Made by a program: the position numbers and the translations under genes | Part shown: positions 26,349-35,071 of the stretch, one piece after another | Layout: the number at the start of each line of letters is the position of its first letter | Numbering within the stretch: position 1 is the stretch's first letter | DNA from: Hymenobacter pini | GTDB taxonomy: Bacteria; Bacteroidota; Bacteroidia; Cytophagales; Hymenobacteraceae | Assembly (NCBI RefSeq): GCF_020421205.1 | Contig: NZ_JAIZZH010000006.1 | Span: 124,001-188,000, forward strand | Direction: 5' to 3' | DNA: 64,000 nt | Notes under the pieces: model-generated | Database searches by the model: none | What the model saw: only the letters and a program-made list of their open reading frames with translations | What the model was told of the DNA's origin: nothing

Positions 26349-27539
26349 TTACTCAACGGCCAGCACCAGCCCTTTCAGGTACTCGCCCTCGGGGTGGAAG
26401 AGGCTTACGGGATGGTCGGCGGGCTGGGTGAGGCGGTGCAGGATGCGAGCCGGGCGGCCGGCTTCGATGGCGGCGGCCAGCACGGCTCCTTCAAACAGCT
26501 CAGCCGATACCACCTGCGAGCAGCTGAAGGTGAACAGCAATCCGCCGGGCGCAATCTGCCGGATACCGGCCGCGTTCAGGCGCTTGTAGCCCATCAGGGC
26601 GTTGTGGCGGGCCGAGAGGTGCTTGGCAAAGGCCGGGGGATCCAGCACAATCAGGTCGTAGGTTTCCTGGCTGTTTTTCATGAAGCTGAACACGTCCTCG
26701 GCGTAGGCGGCGTGCTTGCTTTCCAGCCCGGTGAGGGCGGCGTTGCGCTCCGTCAGCTCAATGGCGCGCTTCGAGCTATCCACGGAATGTACCAGCTCGG
26801 CCCCAGCCTGCAGGGCGTAGGAGCTGAAGCCGCCAGTGTAGCAGAACGTGTTGAGCACCCGGCGGCCGGGCGCGTAGCGGGCCAGCAGGCTGCGGTTGTC
26901 ACGCTGGTCGATGAAGAAGCCGGTTTTCTGGCCCGTTTCCCAGTCCACGGCGAAGGGGTGGCCGTTTTCGTGCACCACGTGCTCCTGTCCGCTGCTGCCC
27001 CCGAACAGGTAGCCGTTCTGGGCCCCCGGGGCAGCTTTGGCCGGCACGGTTTCGGCACTTTTGTCGTAGATGGCGCGCAGGCCGGGAATCACCTGCTGCA
27101 GGGCTTCGGCAATGAGGGGGCGGGCTTTGTACATGCCGGCGCTGTGGGCCTGCACCACGGCCGTGTCGCCGTACACATCAATGATAAGGCCGGGCAGCCC
27201 GTCGCCCTCAGCGTGGGTGAGGCGGTACACGTTGGTATTGCCGCTGCCCGTGAGGCCCAGCCCCTGGCGCAGCTGAAAAGCATTGCGTAGGCGGCCTTCC
27301 CAGAACGCCGCGTCGGGCAGTTGGGCGGCGGGTCCGAAATCGAGCATGCGCACGGCAATGGAGCCGGGAGCGTAGTGGCCCACGCCCAGCACTTCGCCGT
27401 TGGCGGCCTGCACCTGCACCACTTCGCCCTCTACCACCTCCCCCTGCATCCGGCCAATGGCCCCCGAAAATACCCACGGGTGCCGACGGCGCAGGGACTG
27501 GTCTTTTCCGGGTTTGAGGGTGATGATGGCAAGAGACAT
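26349..27539 (-). CDS. rlmI: 23S rRNA (cytosine-C5) methyltransferase, RlmI-like
   Basis: A 396-residue SAM-dependent enzyme. An N-terminal PUA domain covers about 1-75 (LKPGKDQSLRRRHPWVFSGAI), followed by the EEHEA-like linker and a Rossmann methyltransferase domain (VLNTFCYTGGFSSYALQAGA, motif IV LDPPAFAK, catalytic cysteine in FTFSCSQ). By family it methylates C1962 of 23S rRNA. ATG 27539 is chosen because it begins at the PUA domain and follows a -7 element. It is monocistronic and divergent from the GNAT gene. Confidence 0.92.
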   Translation of the reverse strand: MSLAIITLKPGKDQSLRRRHPWVFSGAIGRMQGEVVEGEVVQVQAANGEVLGVGHYAPGSIAVRMLDFGPAAQLPDAAFWEGRLRNAFQLRQGLGLTGSGNTNVYRLTHAEGDGLPGLIIDVYGDTAVVQAHSAGMYKARPLIAEALQQVIPGLRAIYDKSAETVPAKAAPGAQNGYLFGGSSGQEHVVHENGHPFAVDWETGQKTGFFIDQRDNRSLLARYAPGRRVLNTFCYTGGFSSYALQAGAELVHSVDSSKRAIELTERNAALTGLESKHAAYAEDVFSFMKNSQETYDLIVLDPPAFAKHLSARHNALMGYKRLNAAGIRQIAPGGLLFTFSCSQVVSAELFEGAVLAAAIEAGRPARILHRLTQPADHPVSLFHPEGEYLKGLVLAVE

Positions 27540-27564
27540 GGCAAATGGCTGGTGAAGTGGACTA

Positions 27565-27572
27565 CAAAGGTA
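27565..27572 (-). promoter_or_regulatory. -7 element of rlmI (TACCTTTG, minus strand)
   Basis: Exact TAnnTTTG on the minus strand, 25 bp upstream of the rlmI ATG. Confidence 0.5.
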
Positions 27573-27649
27573 ACCCAATCAGTCGGGCCGCAAGGGTGCC
27601 CAGCTCACCATTATGCCACGCCGGCCCCGGACAACCGGGTATCGGCTAA

Positions 27650-27657
27650 TATCTTTG
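27650..27657 (+). promoter_or_regulatory. -7 element of the GNAT gene (TATCTTTG)
   Basis: Exact TAnnTTTG on the plus strand, 26 bp upstream of the ATG at 27684. With 27565-27572 it forms a divergent promoter pair. Confidence 0.5.
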
Positions 27658-27683
27658 CGGCCTCCACCTTTCTGCTGCCCCCC

Positions 27684-28154
27684 ATGCCTTCTGCTACCAC
27701 CGCCCGCATAGTGGCCTACCGGTCCGAGCATCAGCCCGCTTTCCAGGCCCTCAATGAGGAGTGGATTACGCACTATTTTCAGCTGGAGGAGACGGACCAC
27801 CGGCAGTCACGCGCGCCTCAGCAGCATATTCTCGACCCCGGAGGGCACATTTTTATGGCGCTACTCGAGGATGAGCCCGTGGGTGCCTGTGCGCTGCTGT
27901 ACGAAACCTCCACCAGCTACGAGCTGGCCAAAATGGCGGTGTCGCCGCACGCGCGGGGGCTGGGCATTGGCCGGCTACTGGGCGAAGCGGCCATTGCGCA
28001 GGCCCGCGCCCTCGGGGCTCAGCACCTGGAGCTGCTCTCCAACCGGCGGTTGACTACTGCGCTGGCCCTGTACCGCCGGCTAGGCTTCGTGGAGGCTCCG
28101 CTGGCGCCTACCGCCTACCAGCGCGCCGATATCCGAATGGTACTCAACCTGTGA
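27684..28154 (+). CDS. GNAT-family N-acetyltransferase
   Basis: A 156-residue single-domain acetyltransferase. The acetyl-CoA-binding motif A is MAVSPHARGLGIGRLLGEAAI (R/Q-x-x-G-x-G/A type), followed by LELLSNRRLTTALALYRRLGFVE. The substrate is not indicated by sequence or neighbours. The ATG at 27684 fits the start of the fold (ARIVAYRSEHQPAF); a longer frame from 27321 runs antisense through rlmI and is rejected. The gene ends 7 bp before a convergent lipoprotein gene. Confidence 0.88.
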   Translation: MPSATTARIVAYRSEHQPAFQALNEEWITHYFQLEETDHRQSRAPQQHILDPGGHIFMALLEDEPVGACALLYETSTSYELAKMAVSPHARGLGIGRLLGEAAIAQARALGAQHLELLSNRRLTTALALYRRLGFVEAPLAPTAYQRADIRMVLNL

Positions 28155-28161
28155 GCCGCAG

Positions 28162-28695
28162 CTACGCAAACGGGTCGAGGTAGGCAATGAGCACGGCCAG
28201 GGCGGCTAAGCCGGCCAGCACCGCCCACACCGGCCCGCCCCAAATCAGCAGCCCGATGAGGCTGATGGGCAACACCACCAGCCCCAGCACGCCCAGCACC
28301 GTAGTGCCCAGACCCACTTCGGTAGTGTGCCGGGGCCCAGCCGCCCGGCGCACAGCCTGCGCAGCTGACTTGCGGCCGGTAGCGGCCGTAACTACAAGTT
28401 GCTTCTGCACCTGGGCCACAGCTTGGCGCAGCTGCCGCTTCAGGTGGGGCCGGGCGTAGTGGTTTTTGGTAGCCGCCTGCGGTTCCATTCCTACCGGCGC
28501 TTTCGTTTGGGCTGAGGTACTGGGCAGGTAAGTAATTATATCGGCAGGCATGGGACGTACTGCCACCGCCTCCGCCGCGGGCTTAAACTGATAGGCCGTT
28601 TGCGCACTACGGCAGCCGGTCATCAGCCCTCCCGCAAGCACCAGTACATAGAAAAGCTGCTTAAAAAAGCGGCCAGAAGTAGAAGAAGTAGACAT
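28162..28695 (-). CDS. Small lipoprotein with C-terminal membrane hairpin
   Basis: A 177-residue protein. The signal peptide ends at lipobox LMTGC (Cys near residue 28). A basic/helical central region follows (LKRQLRQAVAQVQKQL). The C-terminus has two hydrophobic helices (TVLGVLGLVVLPISLIGLL and AVLAGLAALAVLIAY). No family or function was recognised; similar lipoprotein-plus-two-helix proteins are common in Cytophagales. ATG 28695 is chosen over an upstream start because it gives the signal peptide. It is the last gene of a minus-strand run. Confidence 0.75.
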   Translation of the reverse strand: MSTSSTSGRFFKQLFYVLVLAGGLMTGCRSAQTAYQFKPAAEAVAVRPMPADIITYLPSTSAQTKAPVGMEPQAATKNHYARPHLKRQLRQAVAQVQKQLVVTAATGRKSAAQAVRRAAGPRHTTEVGLGTTVLGVLGLVVLPISLIGLLIWGGPVWAVLAGLAALAVLIAYLDPFA

Positions 28696-28791
28696 AGGCA
28701 AAACCGGAGGCGCGGCAAGATACACGACTTGCCGGGGTGGTATACGGCGGCTGCCCGCTCACCGCTGCCTGCGCGTAACTTTCCGATGCTG

Positions 28792-29244
28792 TTACTGCTC
28801 CGGCCGACCAAACCAGCGGCGGTAAATAGGCCGCCGCCAGGCAAACTGGGCCCACATGGCCGGCCACAGCAGCCGGTCCAGCACCGCGTTACCGGCGGTA
28901 TATTCCAGGTCCTCCACAATGTAAGTGCCGCCATCGGGGGCGGGCTGCATCAGGTGGCGGTGCTGCCAGTGGCGCAGGGGCGGCGGCAGCTGCCGGCCCT
29001 CATCCACAAAGTAGTAGGTGCCATCGGGCGTGGTGCCGTGGTCGGTGATGAGAGAGGTCCAGGGGTAGCGCAGCGGGCCGGCTCCCAGCTCAATGTGCAC
29101 CTTGTCGCCACGGTGGCAGCCATCGAAGCGCAACAGCCGAAATGGCGGAAACGGTGGAGCCAAAGCCAAAAACAGCTCCCGGGTGAAGCCCTGCCACACT
29201 TGGGCGGGTGGGGCAGCAACGTGCGTGCGAAGGTAGAGGTGCAT
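28792..29244 (-). CDS. SRPBCC-family ligand-binding-fold protein
   Basis: A 150-residue protein resembling the START/Bet v1-like SRPBCC fold: HLYLRTHVAAPPAQVWQGFT at the N-terminus (typical first strand plus helix), LRFDGCHRGDKVHIEL, and a C-terminal long helix (AGNAVLDRLLWPAMWAQF). The role is unknown; relatives often sit near pigment or lipid genes. It lies 52 bp downstream of the zinc-ribbon gene on the minus strand. Confidence 0.75.
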   Translation of the reverse strand: MHLYLRTHVAAPPAQVWQGFTRELFLALAPPFPPFRLLRFDGCHRGDKVHIELGAGPLRYPWTSLITDHGTTPDGTYYFVDEGRQLPPPLRHWQHRHLMQPAPDGGTYIVEDLEYTAGNAVLDRLLWPAMWAQFAWRRPIYRRWFGRPEQ

Positions 29245-29296
29245 GCCGGTTTAACTCCGGCTGGTGACCCAGGGTTGTGCTTACTGTAGCCCGCGC

Positions 29297-29503
29297 TTAC
29301 TTCGGCATAAACCAGTGCAGGTAGCCGCAATTGTCACATTCATAGCAGATGGCATGAAGATCCGACCAATCAGAAGTAAACAAGCCAGCCCGCTCCAGCT
29401 TCACCTCGTTGCGGTGAAAGCCCTGATGCCCACAGATAACGCACCGGAGCGTGCGGCCCTTGATTTCTACCCGCACGGGCTGAGGCGCGTCAAACAGACT
29501 CAT
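29297..29503 (-). CDS. Small zinc-ribbon protein
   Basis: A 68-residue protein with two CxxC knuckles: C21/C24 (CVICGH) and C56/C59 (CDNCGY), plus an extra C53. The spacing fits a zinc ribbon of the nucleic-acid-binding or protein-binding kind. It begins 25 bp after the SNF2 helicase stop on the same strand, so the two are probably co-transcribed. Function is unknown. The size and motif make a chance frame unlikely. Confidence 0.8.
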   Translation of the reverse strand: MSLFDAPQPVRVEIKGRTLRCVICGHQGFHRNEVKLERAGLFTSDWSDLHAICYECDNCGYLHWFMPK

Positions 29504-29528
29504 TCTATTAGATTGGCCAATAAAATTT

Positions 29529-32498
29529 CTACCCTAGCAGCTCCTCAATATCCTCGCGGGTGAGGCTCTTGATGATGGCTTCGTCGGTGGTGATGAGGTC
29601 GGTAACGAGTTGGATTTTCTTGTTCTGCAGGGCCAGGATTTTCTCCTCCACCGTGTTCTGGGTGATGAACTTGTAGGTGAACACCGTGCGCTGCTGCCCG
29701 ATGCGGTGGGCTCGGTCCACGGCCTGGGCTTCCACGGCCGGGTTCCACCACGGGTCGAGGATGAACACGTAGTCGGCGGCGGTGAGGTTGAGGCCCACGC
29801 CCCCGGCCTTCAGGCTGATCAGGAACACGCGCAGGTCCTCGGTTTCCTGGAAGCGGGCTACCTCCAGGTGCCGGTCCCGGGTGTTGCCGTCGAGGTAGGC
29901 GTACTCAATCTGCCGCTCATCCAGCGCGCCGCGCACAATATCCAGGTGTTTTACAAACTGACTAAATATCAGCACCTTGTGTCCCTCCGACACCACGCTC
30001 TTAATCATGCGAATGACCTCGCGCAGCTTGCCCGACTCGTGCTCGTACTCCTCGTCGGCCATGCGGGGGTGGTTGGCAATCTGGCGCAGCTTGGTGAGGC
30101 CCTGCAGCAGCATAAACTGGGTGCTGGCCGTGCCATGCTCCTCCAGGCTCTGCAGAATCTTATTCCGGTAGAAGCTCTTGGTTTCCTCGTAGCACTGCAG
30201 CTGCTCCTCCGTCATGGGGCAGTAGCTCAGGTTTTCAATCTTATCGGGCAGCTCCCGGGCCACCTGGGCTTTGTGGCGGCGCAGGATGAAGGGCTTGATA
30301 AGCGCGTGCAGACGGCGCGTTTTGGCCTCGTCCTTGCCTTTCTCGATGGGCTTGAGGAACTCCTTACGGAAAAACGCCTGCGTGCCCAGCAGCCCCGGAT
30401 TCACAAACGACATCTGCGACCATAAGTCCATGGTGCTGTTCTCCACCGGCGTGCCCGTGAGGATGAGGCGGTGCCGGGAGTGCAGCTGCCGCACGGCCTG
30501 CGAAGTGGTGGAGCCTGGGTTCTTGATAGCCTGCGACTCGTCTAGAATCACGTAGTCGAACTTGTAGGTTTTCAGCAGCTCCGCATCCAGGCGCACGATA
30601 CCGTAGCTGGTCAGCACCACGTCGTAATCGGCAAACTGCTCCACGTTTTTGTCCCGGTACGTGCCCGTGTAAATGAGCAGGCGCAACGTAGGCGTGAACT
30701 TGAAGGCCTCAGCCATCCAATTGTATACCAGTGAGGTAGGCATGACCAGCAGTGAGGCCGCCCCGCCCGCCGCGCCGCTTTCCTTGCGCTGCAATAGTAG
30801 AGCCAGCGTCTGCACGCTCTTGCCCAGACCCATGTCGTCGGCCAGGCAGCCGCCAAACTGGTATTCCTGCACAAAATGCAGCCAGTTGTAGCCGGCTTTC
30901 TGGTAAGGGCGCAGCTCCCCGCGGAACGAGGCCGGCAGAGGCCGGTCCTCCACGGTCTCAAATTCGCGCAGCTTCTCCAGCTTCCGGCTCATTACCACCG
31001 TGGCTAGGTTGCCGTTCTGCAGGTCCGAAACTAAAGCCAGGTGGTGCTTGCGTAGCGTGAGCGTGTGGTTATGCTCCTCCGAGAAGGCAAACAGCTCCAG
31101 ATACTGCGTAAACCACTCCTCCGGAATAATGGCAATCTGCCCGTTGGGCAGCCGAAACTCGTGGCGCTTGTTGAGAATGTAGGGCCGCAGCTTGATGAAG
31201 GGAATTTCAAACTCGCCGAAGCGCACCGTGCCGTGCACATCAAACCAGTCGTTAGTTTCCGTGATGCCCACCTGCACCGTAACGGCCCCGATAAAGTAGT
31301 CTTTGCCCGAGCTGCTACCCTGCTGCACTGTGAAGCCCAGGCGTACCAGCTCATCGGCGTGGTGGTGGAGCCAGCGAAAGGCAGTGGCTTTTTCCAGCAC
31401 GGCGCGGCCGTTGCGCACTTCCAGGGCGCGGTCGGCCAGCTCGGCAATGATTTCCTGCTCCCGGTCAAGGTTGCGGATGAGGCGGTGGAAGATGTAGTTA
31501 TCCTCCTTCTTCTCCAGCTTCACGCACACCCGCTTGTCGTTGGCGGTGTGCACGGTATGGTCGCCGTAGCGGAAGCTCAGGTCGAAGTGAATGTGGTCGG
31601 AGGGAGCCTCGGCCGTTGCCACAGCCGCCGATGCCCCGGCCGGGCTGCGGCGGGCAGCGGTGCGGGCTGCCGGAGCCGCCGTGAGCACCGTAGCACGCGG
31701 AGCATCCGTGAAGGTAAGCTGGGGCCGGGCCACGTACCGCTCCGAGCGAATATCAAAGCCGCGGGCGTGCACGTCGAACGATTCCACCAGCGGGGCCACA
31801 AACCGCTGGAAGTAGCTGTCCTCCACCTGACGCGGAATTACAATGAACTTCTTATTGAGGAACGGCTTGATTTTCTTGCCGTCCACGTCGTTGTGGAAGT
31901 TGTGCAGCGTATCGCTCAGCAGCAACCAGGCAGGCTGCTCACACACAATTACAGCGTTTTTGTACTGAAAATCGAGCTTCTGACCCTGGTACTGAATGGT
32001 GGGGAAGTAGTGAGTACTTTCCTCGTTCCGGCGGAAGTGGAACAGCACCGAGGCTGGTTCAGCAGCCACGCTGATTTCGCGCCATGTAGGCTCCCCGTCC
32101 TTCCCCATGATAAACACACACTTGCCTTTTAAACGGCTCAAAATCTGCCCCATGCGTTCCTGCACATACAGGCAAATGGCATCCTGCAAACCTTTGTCGC
32201 CCTTCTCAGCATCGTAGATTTTCAGGAAGAAGTCTGCAGGAGTGGTCTTCTTCGACCAGAATTCTTTGATAACTGCGTCCTGCTGAATCTGGTCGGTGAG
32301 GGCAATCAGTTCAAAGTCAATTTCATCCAGCCCATCGGCAAATTCCGGGGCGTTTTTGGCGGATACCGTTTGGTGCTGCAAGGTGAGCTGGCCGCGCTGG
32401 TTGCGCTGCACTACATAAGACTCAAACAGATAGCCCAGATACTCGTGTTCGAGTAAAGAATAGACAATTTGGAATGGCTGTGAAGTAGAGACCTTCAT
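29529..32498 (-). CDS. SNF2-family DEAD/DEAH-box ATPase (RapA/HepA-like)
   Basis: A 989-residue protein. The first ~530 residues are an extended SNF2-associated N-terminal region. The ATPase core follows: RPYQKAGYNWL (Q-like), motif I DDMGLGKSVQTLALL, motif II DESQ (DEAH variant) in LDESQAIKNP, motif III LTGTPVENS, then helicase C with VLIFSQFVKHLDI, LKAGGVGLNLTAADYV and motif VI QAVDRAHRIGQ. Likely roles are chromatin-like remodelling or RNA-polymerase recycling. There are no defence genes beside it, so it is treated as housekeeping. ATG 32498 is preferred to a TTG two codons upstream. Confidence 0.93.
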   Translation of the reverse strand: MKVSTSQPFQIVYSLLEHEYLGYLFESYVVQRNQRGQLTLQHQTVSAKNAPEFADGLDEIDFELIALTDQIQQDAVIKEFWSKKTTPADFFLKIYDAEKGDKGLQDAICLYVQERMGQILSRLKGKCVFIMGKDGEPTWREISVAAEPASVLFHFRRNEESTHYFPTIQYQGQKLDFQYKNAVIVCEQPAWLLLSDTLHNFHNDVDGKKIKPFLNKKFIVIPRQVEDSYFQRFVAPLVESFDVHARGFDIRSERYVARPQLTFTDAPRATVLTAAPAARTAARRSPAGASAAVATAEAPSDHIHFDLSFRYGDHTVHTANDKRVCVKLEKKEDNYIFHRLIRNLDREQEIIAELADRALEVRNGRAVLEKATAFRWLHHHADELVRLGFTVQQGSSSGKDYFIGAVTVQVGITETNDWFDVHGTVRFGEFEIPFIKLRPYILNKRHEFRLPNGQIAIIPEEWFTQYLELFAFSEEHNHTLTLRKHHLALVSDLQNGNLATVVMSRKLEKLREFETVEDRPLPASFRGELRPYQKAGYNWLHFVQEYQFGGCLADDMGLGKSVQTLALLLQRKESGAAGGAASLLVMPTSLVYNWMAEAFKFTPTLRLLIYTGTYRDKNVEQFADYDVVLTSYGIVRLDAELLKTYKFDYVILDESQAIKNPGSTTSQAVRQLHSRHRLILTGTPVENSTMDLWSQMSFVNPGLLGTQAFFRKEFLKPIEKGKDEAKTRRLHALIKPFILRRHKAQVARELPDKIENLSYCPMTEEQLQCYEETKSFYRNKILQSLEEHGTASTQFMLLQGLTKLRQIANHPRMADEEYEHESGKLREVIRMIKSVVSEGHKVLIFSQFVKHLDIVRGALDERQIEYAYLDGNTRDRHLEVARFQETEDLRVFLISLKAGGVGLNLTAADYVFILDPWWNPAVEAQAVDRAHRIGQQRTVFTYKFITQNTVEEKILALQNKKIQLVTDLITTDEAIIKSLTREDIEELLG

Positions 32499-32750
32499 AG
32501 TCAATGACTAAAATGCAGCGTTGAAAGTAGTAACAAAGGCCAAATACTATATTTTTTACTAAAAAGTAAAATTTAATCCAAGAATAATTACATTATTCTG
32601 TTCAACTAGCCAATAAGACCTACCAGACTGCCCTTTGCAGTCTACGAAGGTAACGGAGTTCCCTTTTTATAGTTATACTTTCTTGTTAAGAAACAACATA
32701 CTCTATGATACATATTCGCCTCTAAAGCCTTGGTAGCGCTCATTTTGAAT
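32499..32750. other. AT-rich promoter region upstream of the SNF2 gene
   Basis: About 250 bp, clearly more A+T-rich than the surroundings (tracts near 32550-32600). No gene was seen. CAAATACTA near 32541 reads TAGTATTTG on the minus strand, one base longer than the -7 consensus, and may be the SNF2 promoter. Confidence 0.4.
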
Positions 32751-32792
32751 ATAGAAAAGCGCCTTTCTATTGCTAAAAAGGCGCTTTTCTAT
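32751..32792. terminator. Perfect 16-bp hairpin terminator
   Basis: ATAGAAAAGCGCCTTT (32751-32766) pairs with AAAGGCGCTTTTCTAT (32777-32792). It ends the rbfA-methyltransferase-permease unit on the minus strand. Confidence 0.85.
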
Positions 32793-32824
32793 GAATGAGA
32801 AGTGGGTGTTTCGAAACGGTCGGG

Positions 32825-34054
32825 CTACAGATTTTCCCGTAGGTCAAGGCTGGCGGCGTTGAGGGCGGGCCGAATGGATACGGTAATGGTAATAACCACA
32901 ATGGCAATACCGGTAAGCACCACATCGGAGAGCTGCATTTTTACGGGGTAGGAGTCCACCACGCTGGTAGCCATGCCCATACTCACGATGTGGAAGGTTT
33001 GCTGCAGCCAGCAGACGCTTACCCCCAGCACCAAGCCGGTTATGGCGCCCACCTGAGCCACAATAGCGCCTTCCAGCAAGAATATATTGCGAATGGTGCG
33101 GGAGCTGGCGCCCACGGCCATGAGCACGGCAATATCCTTGCGCTTATCAATTACCAGCATGGAAAGCGAGAAGAAGATATTGATGCTGGCAATAAGCAGA
33201 ATAAAGGCGAAGGTGATGAATACGAACATCTTCTCCACCTTAATGGCCTTCAGCAACGAAACGTGCTGCTCATCGGAGTCCAGCACTTTGAATCCCTTAC
33301 CCAGCTCTTTCTTGAGGGCCTCCTTCACATCACCGATGTCGCGGCCAGGTTTGGCTTTCACCTCCAGGGCCGTGCGGCGGTTGCCGTAGCGCAGCAGGTT
33401 CTGGGCAAACTCCAGGGGTACGAAGATGTAGCTGTCGTCGATGTGCTGCTCAATCAGGAATACGCCGCCGGCCAGAATATTCTGCTCGTTGAAGGCCGTT
33501 TCGGGGTTCATCGATAGTGTTTTCCGGCCCGTGTTGCGCGGGTACAGCAGATGCATGGGCGAAAACCGGTTATCGAGTGTGATGCTGAGCTCGTGCTGCA
33601 CGCCGGCCCCCACCAGGGCGTAATCCAGGCCGTCGCGGTGCAGCTGGTGGCTGCCGTCCACAATGGCCGAATCGATGTTGCTCTGCTGGTAGTAGTTGTC
33701 GGAGACGCCCTTCATCTTCACCACCATCTGCCGGTCGTGGTACTGTAGCAGAGCGTTGTCTTCGATTACCTCCGTAACCAGCCGCACGCCGGCCGTGGCG
33801 CGCAGTTTGGCCAGCAGGGCGGGGCTCAACTCAAAGGATTTCCCCTGCACGGCGGTAATCACCAGGTCGGGGTCCGATTTGCCGTAGAGGCTACGCACCA
33901 AGTCCTCCAGCCCATTGAATACCGATAGCACAATAATCAGCGCCATCGTTCCCACGGCTACGCCCACCATGGAAATGTTGGAGATGATGCTGATAATGTT
34001 GCGCTTCTTCTTCGAGAGAAAATAACGCCGGGCAATGAGCAAAGGTACGTTCAC
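32825..34054 (-). CDS. FtsX/MacB-type ABC transporter permease, LolC/LolE-like
   Basis: A 409-residue permease. The first membrane helix follows ARRYFLSKKKRNIISIISNIS, then a large periplasmic domain (about 45-260), then three helices with VDKRKDIAVLMAVGASSRTIRNIF (FtsX signature). It resembles LolC/E, which with an ATPase (LolD, not here) extracts lipoproteins from the inner membrane. It is the third gene of rbfA - methyltransferase - permease on the minus strand. TATCTTGC upstream may be an additional weak promoter. Confidence 0.88.
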   Translation of the reverse strand: MNVPLLIARRYFLSKKKRNIISIISNISMVGVAVGTMALIIVLSVFNGLEDLVRSLYGKSDPDLVITAVQGKSFELSPALLAKLRATAGVRLVTEVIEDNALLQYHDRQMVVKMKGVSDNYYQQSNIDSAIVDGSHQLHRDGLDYALVGAGVQHELSITLDNRFSPMHLLYPRNTGRKTLSMNPETAFNEQNILAGGVFLIEQHIDDSYIFVPLEFAQNLLRYGNRRTALEVKAKPGRDIGDVKEALKKELGKGFKVLDSDEQHVSLLKAIKVEKMFVFITFAFILLIASINIFFSLSMLVIDKRKDIAVLMAVGASSRTIRNIFLLEGAIVAQVGAITGLVLGVSVCWLQQTFHIVSMGMATSVVDSYPVKMQLSDVVLTGIAIVVITITVSIRPALNAASLDLRENL

Positions 34055-34149
34055 GTGCGGGGCGCGGGGGCGGAGCTAGGGTAGGGGCTACGTTGGGGAA
34101 ATAGCAACGGTATAATTAGGAGCAAGATACGCCGATGCGCGAAAAAGGT

Positions 34150-34959
34150 CTATTTCCAGGCCTTCACAATCAGCCCCGTGCCCGATTCGTGCTTGGAATT
34201 AGCGTCGAACCAATTCAGTAGTAAGCAGAACGGAAAAGTAACGAGGTAGTAAAAGGGGAGCAACAGGAAAAACAGCCGCGACTTACCCAGCATCAAAATA
34301 GGGTACTTCATGCTCAGGCGCCACGAAATCTGGCCCGGTTCGCCGTAGCTGTACTGGGCCTCGATACGCTCAAAGCCGGCGGTGCGCAGCTTCTGCTGAA
34401 TCTCATGAATGTTGTAGCCGTCGCGCACGTGCTCTTCAATGAAGCTGGTTTCGCCGTCGGCGTGCACGTCGGAGCCCCCCTGGTCAGAAGGAGTGGAGAT
34501 GAGCAGCATACCGCCGTCCTTGAGGGAGGTGTGGATGTTGCGGAATACCTCTACATCTTCCAGAATATGCTCCATCACGTCCACCGACAAAGCCAAATCG
34601 AAGGAGTTGGGTTGCTGGTAGAGCACCAGGTCCTGCACCGCAAACTGGGCGTTGGTGCGTCCAATCTGCCGGAAGAAGCGGTTAGAATCGGCCACCTGCT
34701 CGTCCTTCACATCCACGGCCAGAATCTGCCATTTGCGGCTCAGGCCCGACAGCCAGTAGGTATACTGTCCGTACCCCGAGCCGGCGTCCAGAATGGTAAG
34801 GGACTCATTGGTACGGCCTTTGGACCACTGGCGCAGCTCGCGGTGTACGTGCCAGGTGCGCAGCAGCAGCAAATCGAGCAGATGATAAAATAGCTGCCGC
34901 AGCCAGGGAGTACGGTTGAAGACTTCGCCGAGCGACTTCTTAATCGGGTCGTAGTACAA
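34150..34959 (-). CDS. Class I SAM-dependent methyltransferase, membrane-associated
   Basis: A 269-residue protein with motif I LTILDAGSGYGQYTYWL and post-motifs LAVDVKDEQV, FDLALSVDVMEHIL and LKDGGMLLISTPS, followed by a hydrophobic C-terminal segment (FFLLLPFYYLVTFPFCLLL). The substrate is unknown, probably a lipid or quinone-like molecule given the membrane helix. TTG 34959 is chosen: the 25 codons upstream translate the intergenic octamer repeat (HSLIHSFTYS) and have no family value. The gene separates rbfA from the permease gene. Confidence 0.82.
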   Translation of the reverse strand: MYYDPIKKSLGEVFNRTPWLRQLFYHLLDLLLLRTWHVHRELRQWSKGRTNESLTILDAGSGYGQYTYWLSGLSRKWQILAVDVKDEQVADSNRFFRQIGRTNAQFAVQDLVLYQQPNSFDLALSVDVMEHILEDVEVFRNIHTSLKDGGMLLISTPSDQGGSDVHADGETSFIEEHVRDGYNIHEIQQKLRTAGFERIEAQYSYGEPGQISWRLSMKYPILMLGKSRLFFLLLPFYYLVTFPFCLLLNWFDANSKHESGTGLIVKAWK

Positions 34960-34960
34960 G

Positions 34961-35071
34961 GGTGAATAAGTGAATGAGTGAATGAGTGAATGGGCGAAGA
35001 TGAGCAGACAACTGAGCGAAGGAGCAGAAGCCACTGGCTATTCACTCATTCACTCATTCGCTCATTCATCC
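34961..35071. repeat. Inverted pair of octamer tandem repeats between rbfA and the methyltransferase gene
   Basis: The left arm (34961-34994) is tandem GTGAATGA-type octamers. The right arm (35038-35071) is their reverse complement (TTCACTCA type). The loop is about 43 nt. The right arm overlaps the rbfA stop codon (35066-35068), and the left arm abuts the methyltransferase start. It is the same family as 3838-3874. Confidence 0.85.

Noticed and set aside
29529..32498. An anti-phage defence island centred on the SNF2 helicase
   Set aside because: No nuclease, methyltransferase of restriction type, or other defence partner is near it; the neighbours are a zinc ribbon, an SRPBCC protein and a lipoprotein.
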